The notes under the pieces: generated by a model
Told to the model about the DNA's origin: nothing
Database searches by the model: none
The model's input: the letters and a program-made list of their open reading frames with translations, nothing else
Translations under genes and position numbers: made by a program
In this document: positions 44,736 to 55,005 of the stretch, piece by piece
Layout: every line of letters starts with the position of its first letter
Position numbering within the stretch: position 1 is the stretch's first letter
NCBI GenBank assembly: GCA_000349905.1
Contig: KB722745.1
Coordinates: 13,233-77,232, forward strand
Direction: 5' to 3'
DNA: 64,000 nucleotides
Source of the DNA: Volvariella volvacea V23
Lineage: Eukaryota > Basidiomycota > Agaricomycetes > Agaricales > Pluteaceae

Positions 44736-45734
44736 ATGGCAACCTACTACCCATTGATCCCCTACATCACTCGCTCCGAGCAAATCCTCACACTCGCCGA
44801 CGGCCGATCCCTCGCATACGACACTGCTGGTGATCCCAACTCCCACACCCTCATCATCTTCTTCCATGATGTGTTCGCTGTCGGCAGCGCTCTCAATGTC
44901 AACAAAGCTGCACTTTCACGAGGCATACGCTACATCGCCCCCACCATCGCCGGCTGGGGCAAGTCCTCTCCTCGTCCCGCAAAGCGCTCCTATGCCGCCG
45001 AGCTCGCCAGCGACATATCCAGCCTGATCAGCCACCTCTACCCCTCATCATATGCACAGCAGCAGCAGAAAATCTACGTGGCTGGAACAGCCTATGGCAC
45101 CATCCACGCCCAGATGCTGTTTGGTCTCCCCCGCGACGTGTTCCCGCTTGGGAGGCAGGTCAGGGGAATGCTCCTCCTTTCTCCGTTGTCGCCCTTCAAG
45201 TACCATACAGACTTTGCTAAAGGGCTGTCCTGGCCGAATTGGTTCATGTTTGGTCCTGCTAGCCAGTTCCTTCCATTCCATCTAGTCCCCCGTCTCGCTT
45301 CTATGGCCATCAAGTCCAGTTTGACCACGCCGGAGAAGGCAGAGGCGTTCATCGCGGAGGGTATAACCGCCGGTATGAGTGAGGCAGAGAAGAAGGCGTT
45401 TGCGGAGTATAGGCAGGCCAAGGGTATTCCGGAAGGGGAGCTGGAGAAGGAGGCGGCATATCATGCATTGAGGAGCGTCAGCGAGAGTTGGGCTGGCTTT
45501 ATGGAGGCGTCGGATGTGGTTAGGGAGGATTGGGGGTTCGAGCCGAGGAACGTGTCAACGTTGGGGAGGAAGATTTTGATCGTTGCCTCGACAGACGATG
45601 AGTTGGCCCCGGATAGTATGACGCAGTGGTTGATGGCGCAGTACCGTGGGGCGAGCTTGAGGTCCATTGAAGGGGGCCATATGGCGTCGCTCCATCATTA
45701 CGACGAGGTGTGGGCTGCTTTGCTGGATGGATAA
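44736..45734 (+). CDS. Alpha/beta hydrolase fold protein lacking the nucleophilic serine
   Basis: A single 332-residue exon with the alpha/beta hydrolase layout: LADGRSLAYDTAG at the N-terminus, the first core strand HTLIIFFHDVF, YIAPTIAGWGKSSP, then the elbow, a helical cap (about 160-250), the acid strand ILIVASTDDELAPD and the terminal histidine in EGGHMASL. The nucleophile elbow that should read GxSxG reads GTAYGT, with codon GCC putting alanine at residue 119. The oxyanion-hole HG is HD (44-45). Acid and histidine positions are kept. By family it would be an esterase or epoxide-hydrolase-like enzyme. Without the serine, ordinary esterase chemistry is unlikely, so it may bind a ligand, act by another route, or be decaying. 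Substrate unknown. Confidence 0.8.
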   Translation: MATYYPLIPYITRSEQILTLADGRSLAYDTAGDPNSHTLIIFFHDVFAVGSALNVNKAALSRGIRYIAPTIAGWGKSSPRPAKRSYAAELASDISSLISHLYPSSYAQQQQKIYVAGTAYGTIHAQMLFGLPRDVFPLGRQVRGMLLLSPLSPFKYHTDFAKGLSWPNWFMFGPASQFLPFHLVPRLASMAIKSSLTTPEKAEAFIAEGITAGMSEAEKKAFAEYRQAKGIPEGELEKEAAYHALRSVSESWAGFMEASDVVREDWGFEPRNVSTLGRKILIVASTDDELAPDSMTQWLMAQYRGASLRSIEGGHMASLHHYDEVWAALLDG

Positions 45735-45997
45735 GGAGTGGGTCGGTGCATGGATGGGCTTGTGGGCAGATATACGTACCTATCCTACAGAACTTTTTAC
45801 TTGTGCTTCGCCCGTCGTTGGTGTTGTTTGCACGTATTTACTTTCAGTGGCACAACTGACAAGATTTGACTATCTTTGAATGGGTAACGCACATCGCCTA
45901 GTCAGACAGTCGATGTACAAAACAGACATTTGAAAGACATCCTCCACGATCTCTTTTTTTGTGGAGCTTCCCATCTGCTCTTTCCACTCTCATTAAC

Positions 45998-47373
45998 ATG
46001 CCGTTCATTGACCCTTCTGCAAATTGTGAACGTCCTTTGCAATCTTATACAGGAATTTCTTTGAATTATACTTTACTGAATATCCCTCAATCTCCAAACG
46101 CAAAATACCTCGCACTAGGTCAACAGTGCACTTTGGATGAGATGTTCAAGTCCAGTAGACCGCTGTTTGCCTCTTTATCGTGGTTTCACAATTTTCACGT
46201 CCTCGTCATGCTTTAGTTTCCACTTCCTCGTCAAACACGGGTATCCAACCAGTGAAGTTATTTCCTTAGTCCGGTCCAAATTGCAGCCTCCAGCTTGCGA
46301 AAGCTATACTGCCGATCTAAAAGCAGAATTAGCACAGCTTTCAGTCCAGGTTACGCTTGAGCTCGAGTCCTCAATAGCTTTTTACCACATCCAGCATCAT
46401 CTCTGGATTGCAGAGCAGATCGCAAGAGACCAACTATCTAAAAGCAAATCAGCCTCCGAGCCTATCATTACCAAAGCTGCTGCCCAATTGTTGAACCGGG
46501 ACTATCCTGAAGATATCTCGTATCGCGCACCAAAGGCCCTCTTCGAGGGACTCGAGAGGTTACGTTGACACCAAAATGAATGGCTAGTCGCTGGTGGAAG
46601 GCTATTCTGGATCATAGCCCACGACAAAGCGGTACAACACTATGAAAGCGATGCGAAGTGGGCATCGAAGGATGTCAAATACCATCTGCCCATCCCGCTT
46701 CTTACCTTTCTCCAGAATCTAGCGCACCGGGACTGGTGGGACGTAGTCTTCAACGCCCGACCTGTTGCAGACTCGGAGAATGGTCCACTGCTTGGAGACA
46801 CATTTCAGGGCGCCTGGATTTACTTCACCCATTTCTGGAGATCCTACGAAGAAGTCGACGCTCAAATTCCGCGGTACGGCGATTACCTCTCAAGGGGCGT
46901 GGCAGTCCAATTTCCCCCGCAAACACATAGAGTTTTATTCGTATCTTGATTGCCTGGCTCCAACTTTCTTTGGGACACCAGAGGACGAGATTTTTCCCGA
47001 GAACTGTTCGGCTTTGCAGTCCGGATTTGAGTTTGTCGATCCAAAGAGGACCTTGATGTCGACGAGGAACTTTGAGCCGCTTCCACACCCGCCTTTGTTG
47101 TCCTTGGTGCACCGCTTTGGTTCTGAGGACAAGGTGGACGTTGCGACGGTTGAGACGAACAATCATCTGAAGGTTCATCCAGAGGAGCATGTGAAGCATT
47201 ATCAGATTGACTTTCATGGGAGATCCTCAATGGTTTATGCCGCGATTATGGAGGATGACGAGGTGGAAGAGTGTTATGATGCTCTTTTGAACAATTCTTA
47301 CCAGTTTGAGCGCCCAATGTTTTTTGGTAGTTCAGACTGTCACATAGTAAGTACGTTGAATGTACGGGCTTAG
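45998..47373 (+). pseudogene. Broken gene of unrecognised family
   Basis: Protein-like sequence runs across about 450 codons but in three frames. From the ATG at 45998 it reads MPFIDPSANCERPLQSY... to about 46210. A shift then leads to FLVKHGYPTSEVISLV ... ALFEGLERLR, a TGA at 46566-46568, and the same frame continues (NEWLVAGGRLFWIIAHDKAV, WWDVVFNARPVADSEN) to about 46920. A second shift then leads to EFYSYLDCLAPTFFGTPEDE ... to 47373. The stretches look like a cytosolic, mixed alpha-helical protein. I do not recognise the family and no short introns repair the frame. Two shifts plus a stop favour a pseudogene over an assembly error. Confidence 0.5.
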
Positions 47374-47880
47374 ACGGGTGGAATATTTGCCATAATGCTG
47401 TATGACAAGCGTATATCACCACGCAATACATGCCTGTTCGCGTCCGCAGGCTAAGGCCAAGGGTTTGAAGAGCTCCCTACGGCATGTGAACACTGTGAAC
47501 TACACGGCGATTATCTGTATGCCAACCATTCTGTGAAGCCATATGTCAGGACACGGTCATTTCAATCTTGTGATTTACGATGATACTCGTCAATCCTCAT
47601 GGACACGACCGAATTATGAGCAATCCATGATCTAAAGAAGGGGATACGTCACTGCTTCTTGGGAGGCTACGGAACGAAGACGACCATGATCAGTTCACTG
47701 AATTTCGCTTTTTGGGTGCTATCGCTTCTTTTGTTACCTGGAGGAACCCAGGAGATATTTAGGAAATAAGATGAAGATGTTCGGTTGAAGAAGTGGCTCA
47801 TATGAAGGTTGGTACACGTGCAGGGGAGAATAGTGAGTACATACAGACGTGTAGAACCAGCTCATAACACTTTCACTCAT
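47374..47880. other. Intergenic, no gene seen
   Basis: 507 bp between the 3' ends of two pseudogenes on opposite strands. Only short frames occur and no repeat was recognised. Confidence 0.35.
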
Positions 47881-48892
47881 AGAATCGCATATACTTCACC
47901 TACACCCCCAGCGCGGGTGCTGGGCCCTGCCGAAGAGCCTTTAACTTGTCGTTGTATGCTGTATACCAGTCTTCGCTTCAATGATTGAGAATGGTCACAC
48001 CCGCCAATATGAGGGGAAGGGATGTGGGAAAAATCAGAATGACGAGACCGCCAACTACCTGGACCCTGTCCCTCGTGCCCATAGTACCCAAAATAACAGC
48101 TATGAAAGGAATTAGTGCCCCTCATCCTATGCTACATTCTGTTCGATGGACACACCTATAATGCATACGATACGAGATATTGCCACTGATAGTAAAGGAT
48201 AGCAAAGGGCCCACATGCCCAAGAGAATGCGTGTCCTGCTTGTGCAGAGAGCCTACACAGAATGAATGTTTCATTTGCGTCAAGAAAAGTTGATGTAATG
48301 AACACTCACACGGCAGAACCAGTCAGCTGGTAAGTGCGTAAGGACGAACTGAATGGCAGACCCGCTAAGGACATTGTTAACAGCTGTAGCGAAAGAGCCA
48401 AGAAGAAAAAGGCATGACCAGTCGGTCGTATGCTCAGCCATATTTGGCTTGGGTGGATCTGTGGTGACAAATGCAGCAGTGGATGCCATAAGCAGACCTG
48501 CCTGTTGCAGGACGAGTAAATAAGAAGAGTCTTGAGAGGTGCAGATTAGCGGAATGCGGTAAACTCTAACTTACCACAATGTTGTTATTCGCTAGCCTTT
48601 GAATAACTCATTGTAGACATGCCTCCCATTCTGCCCTATGCTCTGGTTGGACGTGAAACCACACTTCATCCAGACTCGTTCTCCCATACGCAATCAAACA
48701 TAAGGTATAGCGCACGTTGGACAACCAAAGTCGTTCCAGTGTGTTTGCCCCCTCCTTCGGTATCACATCCCACCAATCAGCGATCTCTGTGCCAGGTTGG
48801 GCGGTTCAATATGGACAAGTGCAGCTTTCACGAATTGGTCGATTATGTCGGCAAAAATTGAAAGCCTGCACTTGGGGTGTTGGAGTAGTCAT
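47881..48892 (-). pseudogene. Dead copy of the membrane-protein gene at 49779-50782
   Basis: From the ATG at 48892 the sequence parallels the gene 1.9 kb to the right exon by exon. The N-terminal motif reads SCTCPY and then a TGA stands where the live copy has cysteine (SCPYC). ADWWDVIPKEGANTLERLW, CLIAYGRTSLDEVWFHVQP and NNIV at the exon end are kept, but a second TGA follows EACLQ. Exon 2 (AAFVTTDPPKPN, SGSAIQFVLTHLPADWFC) is well preserved; the later exons contain further stops and shifts (for example ILNH followed by a stop). The first intron has a normal GT donor (GTG/GTAAGT), unlike the live copy. A local duplicate that has decayed. Confidence 0.8.
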
Positions 48893-49778
48893 GGTAGGAT
48901 GTTCACGATGGTGTAATGACGGGATTGGGGTTCTTTATAGCTTCGAAAATAAGGCGAAGTCTCATCTACACCACGTTTGGTGATTCTACAACGCCTCACT
49001 CGTGTGCATCGATAGGACCTAATCGTGAGTTCCTGCAATAGATTCCGGTCACTGGTTAATAGCTTAGCATTCCTCCTGTCCAAGTGCTGCTTGACATGAC
49101 GAAAGGCTCTCCTTACTCTGGAAGGGCACCTTCGATGCAACCAACACCCACCCACCCATGTTTAGCTGCGATATATCGAGCTGTTGGATTCCATGGCCGA
49201 TACATGATGCTTACTCCAAACTAGCTGATAGGGAAATTTGCGAGCAATTCTCATTCAAGGGTTCACACGCTTCATCCTCGTTGACCTAAATCACTACTGC
49301 GGTGTCATGCGAGACGGCCTTGCCGCAGTGACGCCTGTGCGATTGCGAACCCCTTCAAGCTGTGAGATATGGTGTTTGTGGCGTGAATTTTTTCCTTATT
49401 GCCTTATAGACCGCATTTACAACGTGGAGAGGTGGTGCTCAGGACATCGAGGGCAGGAGATGGTCGTCGTAGTTGGGAAACCCAAGTGTACAAACACGCT
49501 AACTAGGGTATATATACGTAGAGTCCAGTCTCTGATCGATCTCTTGACCAATCTTCCGACGTGAAACGAATTGTATATCCTCGCTAACATATCCACAGCA
49601 TCACATTGGATCCGACGAGAACATCACTTTTCAAGAAGATCGGAAGTGCGACATACTTTAAATTGATGGAAATAAAGCACACGCACACTAAAGCGGCCTG
49701 CTACCGGAACGGGGAGAATATTCATGTTAGATTTTGACGCTCCGTGGCCTCTATCTACCGTATTCCCCGGGGGCGACC
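48893..49778. other. Intergenic between duplicate membrane-protein copies
   Basis: 886 bp upstream of the dead copy and downstream of the live one. Short frames only; no mobile-element ends or long repeats were recognised at the duplication borders. Confidence 0.35.
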
Positions 49779-50782
49779 CTACTTGCTCTTCCCATTCTCA
49801 ACCCGCTCAGTGGTTCCGAATCTAAGGGCCTCAAAGTCGTCATTGTATTTACCATACCAATTCTCCTGGGAACTGGGGAAGATGGCCATCCCCAAGAAAA
49901 TGAAGAGAAGAGATAGTGGAAGAACTAGGACAACAAAGCATCCAATGACCAGCGTATTGTCTCTGGTACTGATGGCGCCCAAAATGACACCTGTCAACTG
50001 TTTCATTATCTTCGACCTGAATAACCTAGCCCGACTCACCAGCGGCACAAATGGTTCCGGATATCGCTACCGATAGCAAAGGGTAACAGAGAACCCACAT
50101 AGTCAGTAAAATACGCGTCCTGCTCGTGCAAAGGGTCTACAAGAGAAAAGCATTTGTAGCATCAGAAAGTCTCGTGACGAGATCAATTGGCGTTTGCTTA
50201 CATGACAGAACCAATCAGCCGGTAAGTGTGTCAAAACGAATTGAATAGCAGAGCCACTGAGAATACTGCCGATAGACATGGCAAAGGACCCGAGAATGAA
50301 AAGATACGAGAGATCTGTCGTGTACTGAACTATCGCAGGCTTAGGAGGTTCCGTTGTAATAAATACCGCGGTAGTCGCCAACAATAGACCTCCCTATTGT
50401 ATCGCGGATGAAAGAAAATGGATTAGAAGAATTTATCAAAGAAAAGCAGTAAGTCTAAACTTGCCACGATATTCTGATTTCCCAATCTTTGATTAAGTCT
50501 TTGCAGGCAACTCTCCCATTCCTCCCTGTGTCCCGGTTGAACGTGAAACCAGATTTCATCCATATTCGTTCTTCCATATGCGATCAGGCATAGACTGTAG
50601 CGTACGAGGAAGAGAAAAAGCCGTTCTAGTGTACCCGCCTTTTCTTTTGGTATCAGATCCCACCAATCAGGGATCTCCGTGCCAGGCTGAGAAGTACAAT
50701 ATGGACAACTACAGCCCTCGCGGATTGGTCGAATGGGTCTATTTGGATTGAGAGCATTTTCTGGGAGTATTGGTATGACCAT
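49779..50782 (-). CDS. Multi-pass membrane protein, unknown family, 4 exons
   Basis: Exons 50782-50465, 50393-50202, 50136-50040 and 49990-49779 join in frame to 272 residues. The first 35 residues are Pro-rich with a CSCPYC cluster (about 28-33). Then come TLERLFLFLVRYSLCLIAYG, an amphipathic or membrane helix, and a soluble stretch with WFHVQPGHREEWESC. Four hydrophobic segments follow: NIVGGLLLATTAVFI, LFILGSFAMSIGSILSG, TMWVLCYPLLSVAISGTICA and CFVVLVLPLSLLFIFLGMAI. The first intron (50464-50394) needs a GC donor (GTG/GCAAGT), supported by a GT donor at the same place in the neighbouring dead copy. The family is not recognised; the helix pattern suggests an integral membrane protein exposed on one side by its Cys-rich N-terminus. 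Confidence 0.7.
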
Positions 50783-51620
50783 GGCGGAGCGGGGATGAGG
50801 AGGACACGACGAGATACTTTGAGCTAGGGTGACTTTCGGAGGCTTTTGATAAGAAAAACCCACTCACAATGCGCTGGGTGAAGGTCACGCCTAGTAGACC
50901 CTTAACATCGGCTGCCAAGTCATAGCTAGGTACATTCCTCCTTCCTCCGGTGCAGAACTCGAGAAAAAAGCGCTCGTCCCTTCCCGATTAGGCTTCAATC
51001 GAGCTTTATGATAGGATATAGCAGGTGCGACTGGAATTAAAGTGCCCGCGATTGCAAGTTAACCACCACGTGTCCGAGCGCTCTGAGCAAAGCTTGATCA
51101 TCAGAGCCCCACTTCGTCTTCACATCAATCCGTGGTAGGGCCGGAGAGAACATAGACCAGGCATAAGTGCTCCACAGCTGGGCACGCGCCAACACAGGAA
51201 GTACCTGTTTGACGAGTGGTGACTTGGGACATTCAACATTTGATGCAATCGTATGGAGGTAGCTTAGAGGCTGTATTATCAAAATAGTTGACTGCTGGTT
51301 AATATTGTAGAAAGAACTCGGCTGCGTACATGACATAACCGCTAAACAATTTCTTGACTATACTTGATGTCCCGAAGAAGACTTACTCTTAAGTTGTGAC
51401 CTATTGAAGTTGCGGGAGTGCTCGTATGCCATTTGACTTTCCACTCAATCGCGTACTTGCAGCAGATGCAGGTGCCATGGTGTGGTTCGTTGTTGAGGGA
51501 GATACCGGGCCGGTTGTAACCGTGACCGGCAATCCCATGATGTGACGAGGTGTGACACCTAATACAAAAAAATCGACTTTATCTCAATCCTAGTACACCT
51601 CCCTCGCAGTCTGTGGAATC
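50783..51620. other. Divergent intergenic region
   Basis: 838 bp between the starts of the membrane-protein gene (minus) and the GTPase gene (plus). It should contain both promoters. A minus frame at 51037-51336 has no motif, and I see no supported gene. Confidence 0.35.
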
Positions 51621-53886
51621 ATGGGAAGAACAAGTACGTAGCATGGCATCTGGGAGCTGTACCTTGGCTTAGGTGAATACGGTGACCTAGAGTCGAAGAA
51701 GTCCAACGTACCCCTCAAGACGAGTGAGATCACCCAGGCGACATACGCAGCCATGGAGCTAACATGATATTGATTGGCAGAACTAAAGAAAGACCCTGGT
51801 GTGCCCAAACTTCCAGATCTAAAAGCGAAGAATGTGCAGCGACAACGAGCGCATGCAGTATGTCCCTTCGTGTTGGATTCAATAGCAATCTGAGGTCTTC
51901 TTCTCAGACTCACCAAAAGGAACACGATCCTGACGCGCTAATGGCGTCAGAACCTACGTTATCTTCACTTGCACAGCAGGCTGCGGAGAAGGCCGCTCAA
52001 TTATCAGAGGACGAAGGAGATCCCGGACCATCCAGTTTGGCGAAGACAAAAGAACAGCTACGAAAGTATTATCTACGAACATTGCATAAAGTTGTAGATG
52101 ACTCTGATATTGTAATCCTCGTATTGGACGCTCGAGATCCTGAAGGCTGCCGGAGTCGCCTTGTAGAGGAGGAAGTTAGAAGAAGGGAGTCGGAGGGCAA
52201 GCGACTGGTGTTTGTCTTGAACAAAGTAGGCGAGTGGTAGTCACTCTATGCGCCTTTCCTCCTCCTTACGCTGAACTTAGACCTTATACCTCGGGCTAAT
52301 GCTCAGGCATGGCTCAAATATCTTCGTCATTCGACGCCCACTCTCCCATTCCTCTCTCCTTCGTCTTCGCAGCATCAACGGACAGGTATCTCATCAGCGA
52401 CCGCCCCCTCCCTTCTAAAATTGCTAAAAGCATATAAGCCCAAGTCGGGGAGCGTGACGATTGGTGTTGTTGGATATCCTAATGTTGGGAAGAGTAGTTT
52501 GATTAACAGCTTAAAACGTAGTAAGGTAAGCAACACAGCATAAGGGGACGTACGGGCAGCAAACCAAAACCTCCCAGGTGTGCGCCGTGGCAGCAAACCC
52601 GGGCCATACGAAAGAACTTCAATCAGTGCAGCTTGAGCGCGGCATGAGAATTCTAGACTCGCCGGGAGTGGTATTCGATGACGATTATGTTAATCTAAGT
52701 GGGAAGAGCATCAAGAAGGGGAGCGTGCTCCTAAGAAACGTTGTGAAAGTGGAAGATGTGGAGGACCCAATAGCTGTTGGTGAGTGATTGTCAGCTTCCC
52801 TCCCCTTCTTGTTCTTATGCCATGGTTCGCAATTAGTGGAAGAAGTTTTTGATCGGACTACGCCTGCCGTGCTACGGAAGATATATGATCTGCCAGAATT
52901 CAACTCAACGTTGGAGTTCTTGACAATGCTCGCTTTGAAGAACGGAAAACTCTTGAAGGGCGGAACCCCGGATTTGAATTCTGCAGCGCGTCAAGTCCTC
53001 ACAGACTGGAACCATCAAAAAATACCCTATTACTCCGAACCACCATCGATCCACCCTTCTCTAATACCCTCACTTGGTAAGTCATTGACTACACCCATAC
53101 TGCCTAGCCCCTCCATCCCTTCTGGCATTACTATCAATCACCGGACTGACATCGACTTCTACTCCACCTTTGACACGCACAATCAGTCTCGACGGACGGT
53201 CAAGCTCTTGTCATTGCTCCTGGAGCGGAGAATGTCGGTCAAGCCAAGATCCTTAACGAATTTTCAAAACCGTTCGAGCTCGAGGGTCTCTTCGGCGCTG
53301 CCGATGCGGGGGCCTTCGGCGACAGCAATCAAGGGGGCGATGTGCCAATGCAGGACGAAGAAGGCAATAGAGCATCATACGAAGGGATGGAAGCCATGGA
53401 CGAGGATAATGGGTGAGCTTTTTTGTTACGTATTCATCTGTATCAATCATTCAAGCTTGCTCCGCACTATGGTCATTCGTTGTGGCTATATGCGGGCTTT
53501 ATCACAGAAACGAAATGAATACGGAGGAGAGCCACCTTTCGTTGCCCCTCAAGCGAAGACGATCTCCATCAGAAGCTTCAGCAATTAACCCACCCTCATC
53601 AATCATGCAATCTACTTCATCCGCTGTACCTTCCATGTCACAGAAACCGACCTTTGTTCGTCAACCAAAAAGACAAAGAAAGAACAAGGATATACCCGAT
53701 TATCACGAACCGCCTGATGAACACGTACTCCATCAAATGGAGAGGGGCAATCCGTTGAGCAGAAAAAACCTTAAACGAGAGGCGAAGCGGACTAGGAGAG
53801 CCGGCAGAACAAGGGGCGCAGCTATGGGTGGAGCCGGGATGGAGGTTGACGATGAAGGTGGATTGCAAGGTACATTTATGGATTAG
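51621..53886 (+). CDS. Nucleolar circularly permuted GTPase, Grn1/Nug1/GNL3-like, 9 exons
   Basis: Nine exons (51621-51633, 51691-51723, 51781-51857, 51908-52229, 52281-52525, 52578-52779, 52837-53076, 53187-53412, 53508-53886) give 578 residues in frame. The basic N-terminus (MGRTKSKKSNVPLKTKLKKD) suits nucleolar targeting. GTPase motifs occur in the permuted order of the YlqF/YawG family: LVLDARDP, then NKVD (146-149, G4), later GYPNVGKSS (213-221, G1), NPGHTKELQ and DSPG (257-260, G3). The C-terminus has basic clusters (LKRRRSPS, RQPKRQRKN) and NLKREAKRTRR. By family it works in 60S ribosomal subunit assembly and export. The NKVD join requires a GC donor in intron 4 (52230-52280). Single-copy, conserved and intact. 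Confidence 0.9.
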
Positions 53887-55005
53887 GTGCTAGCCCGAGT
53901 CTTCGGTGGAGAAGCAGCCGGGGCGGTGAGATTCTGGCTGGCATAGGGGTCGTATATTTACGGTGTGCATGTAGGATGTTTTGTGGGGGGATGCTGACGA
54001 GGATTAGGTTGATTCATGTACGATGGATGGCGCCAGAGGTTATGCTCACGCTGGCCCGATGTCATGAGCTTAAGTGGCGTCCCATGGCCCTTTTTTCAAC
54101 ATTATGGAGTACACATTGCCTATGCTGCGTCGGAGCCCGTGGGTTGAACCCTCCTGATACATGTGATTGCAATCCGTCGAATTTTTGTGTTCCTCTCCGT
54201 GCAAGGTCCCGCACTGGGTCATTCATCATCGACTGATCTATCGTTTGGCCTAGTGTACGAGCGGCTGGGAACCAGTTTGATCCACAAGGTTGGTCCAAAG
54301 GGCTTCTATCCAACTGCTTCTCATTCAAACAAGCTAGGTCGGTTTATTCTTCACTGAAAGGCGTTGTACGCACACCTTTGCGGTACTAAGTGGACGTAAT
54401 GCGGGTCCAGCATGGCCGCACCACAGCACACCACAGCACAAATCGCGAGACAAATTTTGCCTACTTGAATCGAAAACGCCTAAACAGAAGAGCTCTGGGT
54501 ACTGCGAATAGCGTCCGCGCGCGTTCTTGGCTATTGTGCAGGTTGGCAATTAATCAACGGCGTCCTATTACGCCTCTGATGCTCCAATAGACGAATGAAT
54601 CATACTTGCATGATCAACGTTGAGGAAACGTGGTCGAGAAGTGTATCGGGTATGTCAGTTTAATTGAACCTTGTGGCTTGTGTGGTGGAGTTCTTCGAAA
54701 CGGCTTGGGGTGGGTGAAAAGGTAGTGGTGCGGTGCAATTAGTCGCATCTATGAGGCTCAGCTCGTAATGCCTAGTATGAGCGCACCAACTGGACTGGGA
54801 ATTGGATTGCAAAATACTGGAGAATCTAAATGACTCGGACCCCCCGCAAAGGTGTACGCTTCGCGACTGGTGCTAGTCGGCCACGTGCATGACGAGATCA
54901 GACTGGTAAGCGCCTGTTGTCCTCGTGTTTATAACAAACACCAACGCTTCACCAGATCCATAGCAAGTTATCCTTCTGCGCATAAAGAACGGCACGCCTC
55001 CTACG
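53887..55005. other. 1.1 kb intergenic, no gene seen
   Basis: Lies downstream of the GTPase and upstream of an F-box-like gene. Frames are short and motif-less. A cacagcacaccacagcac repeat-like stretch near 54423 is too short to interpret. Confidence 0.35.

Noticed and set aside
54400..54450. cacagcacaccacagcac direct repeat
   Set aside because: Only two short imperfect units in intergenic DNA; not enough to call a structured repeat.
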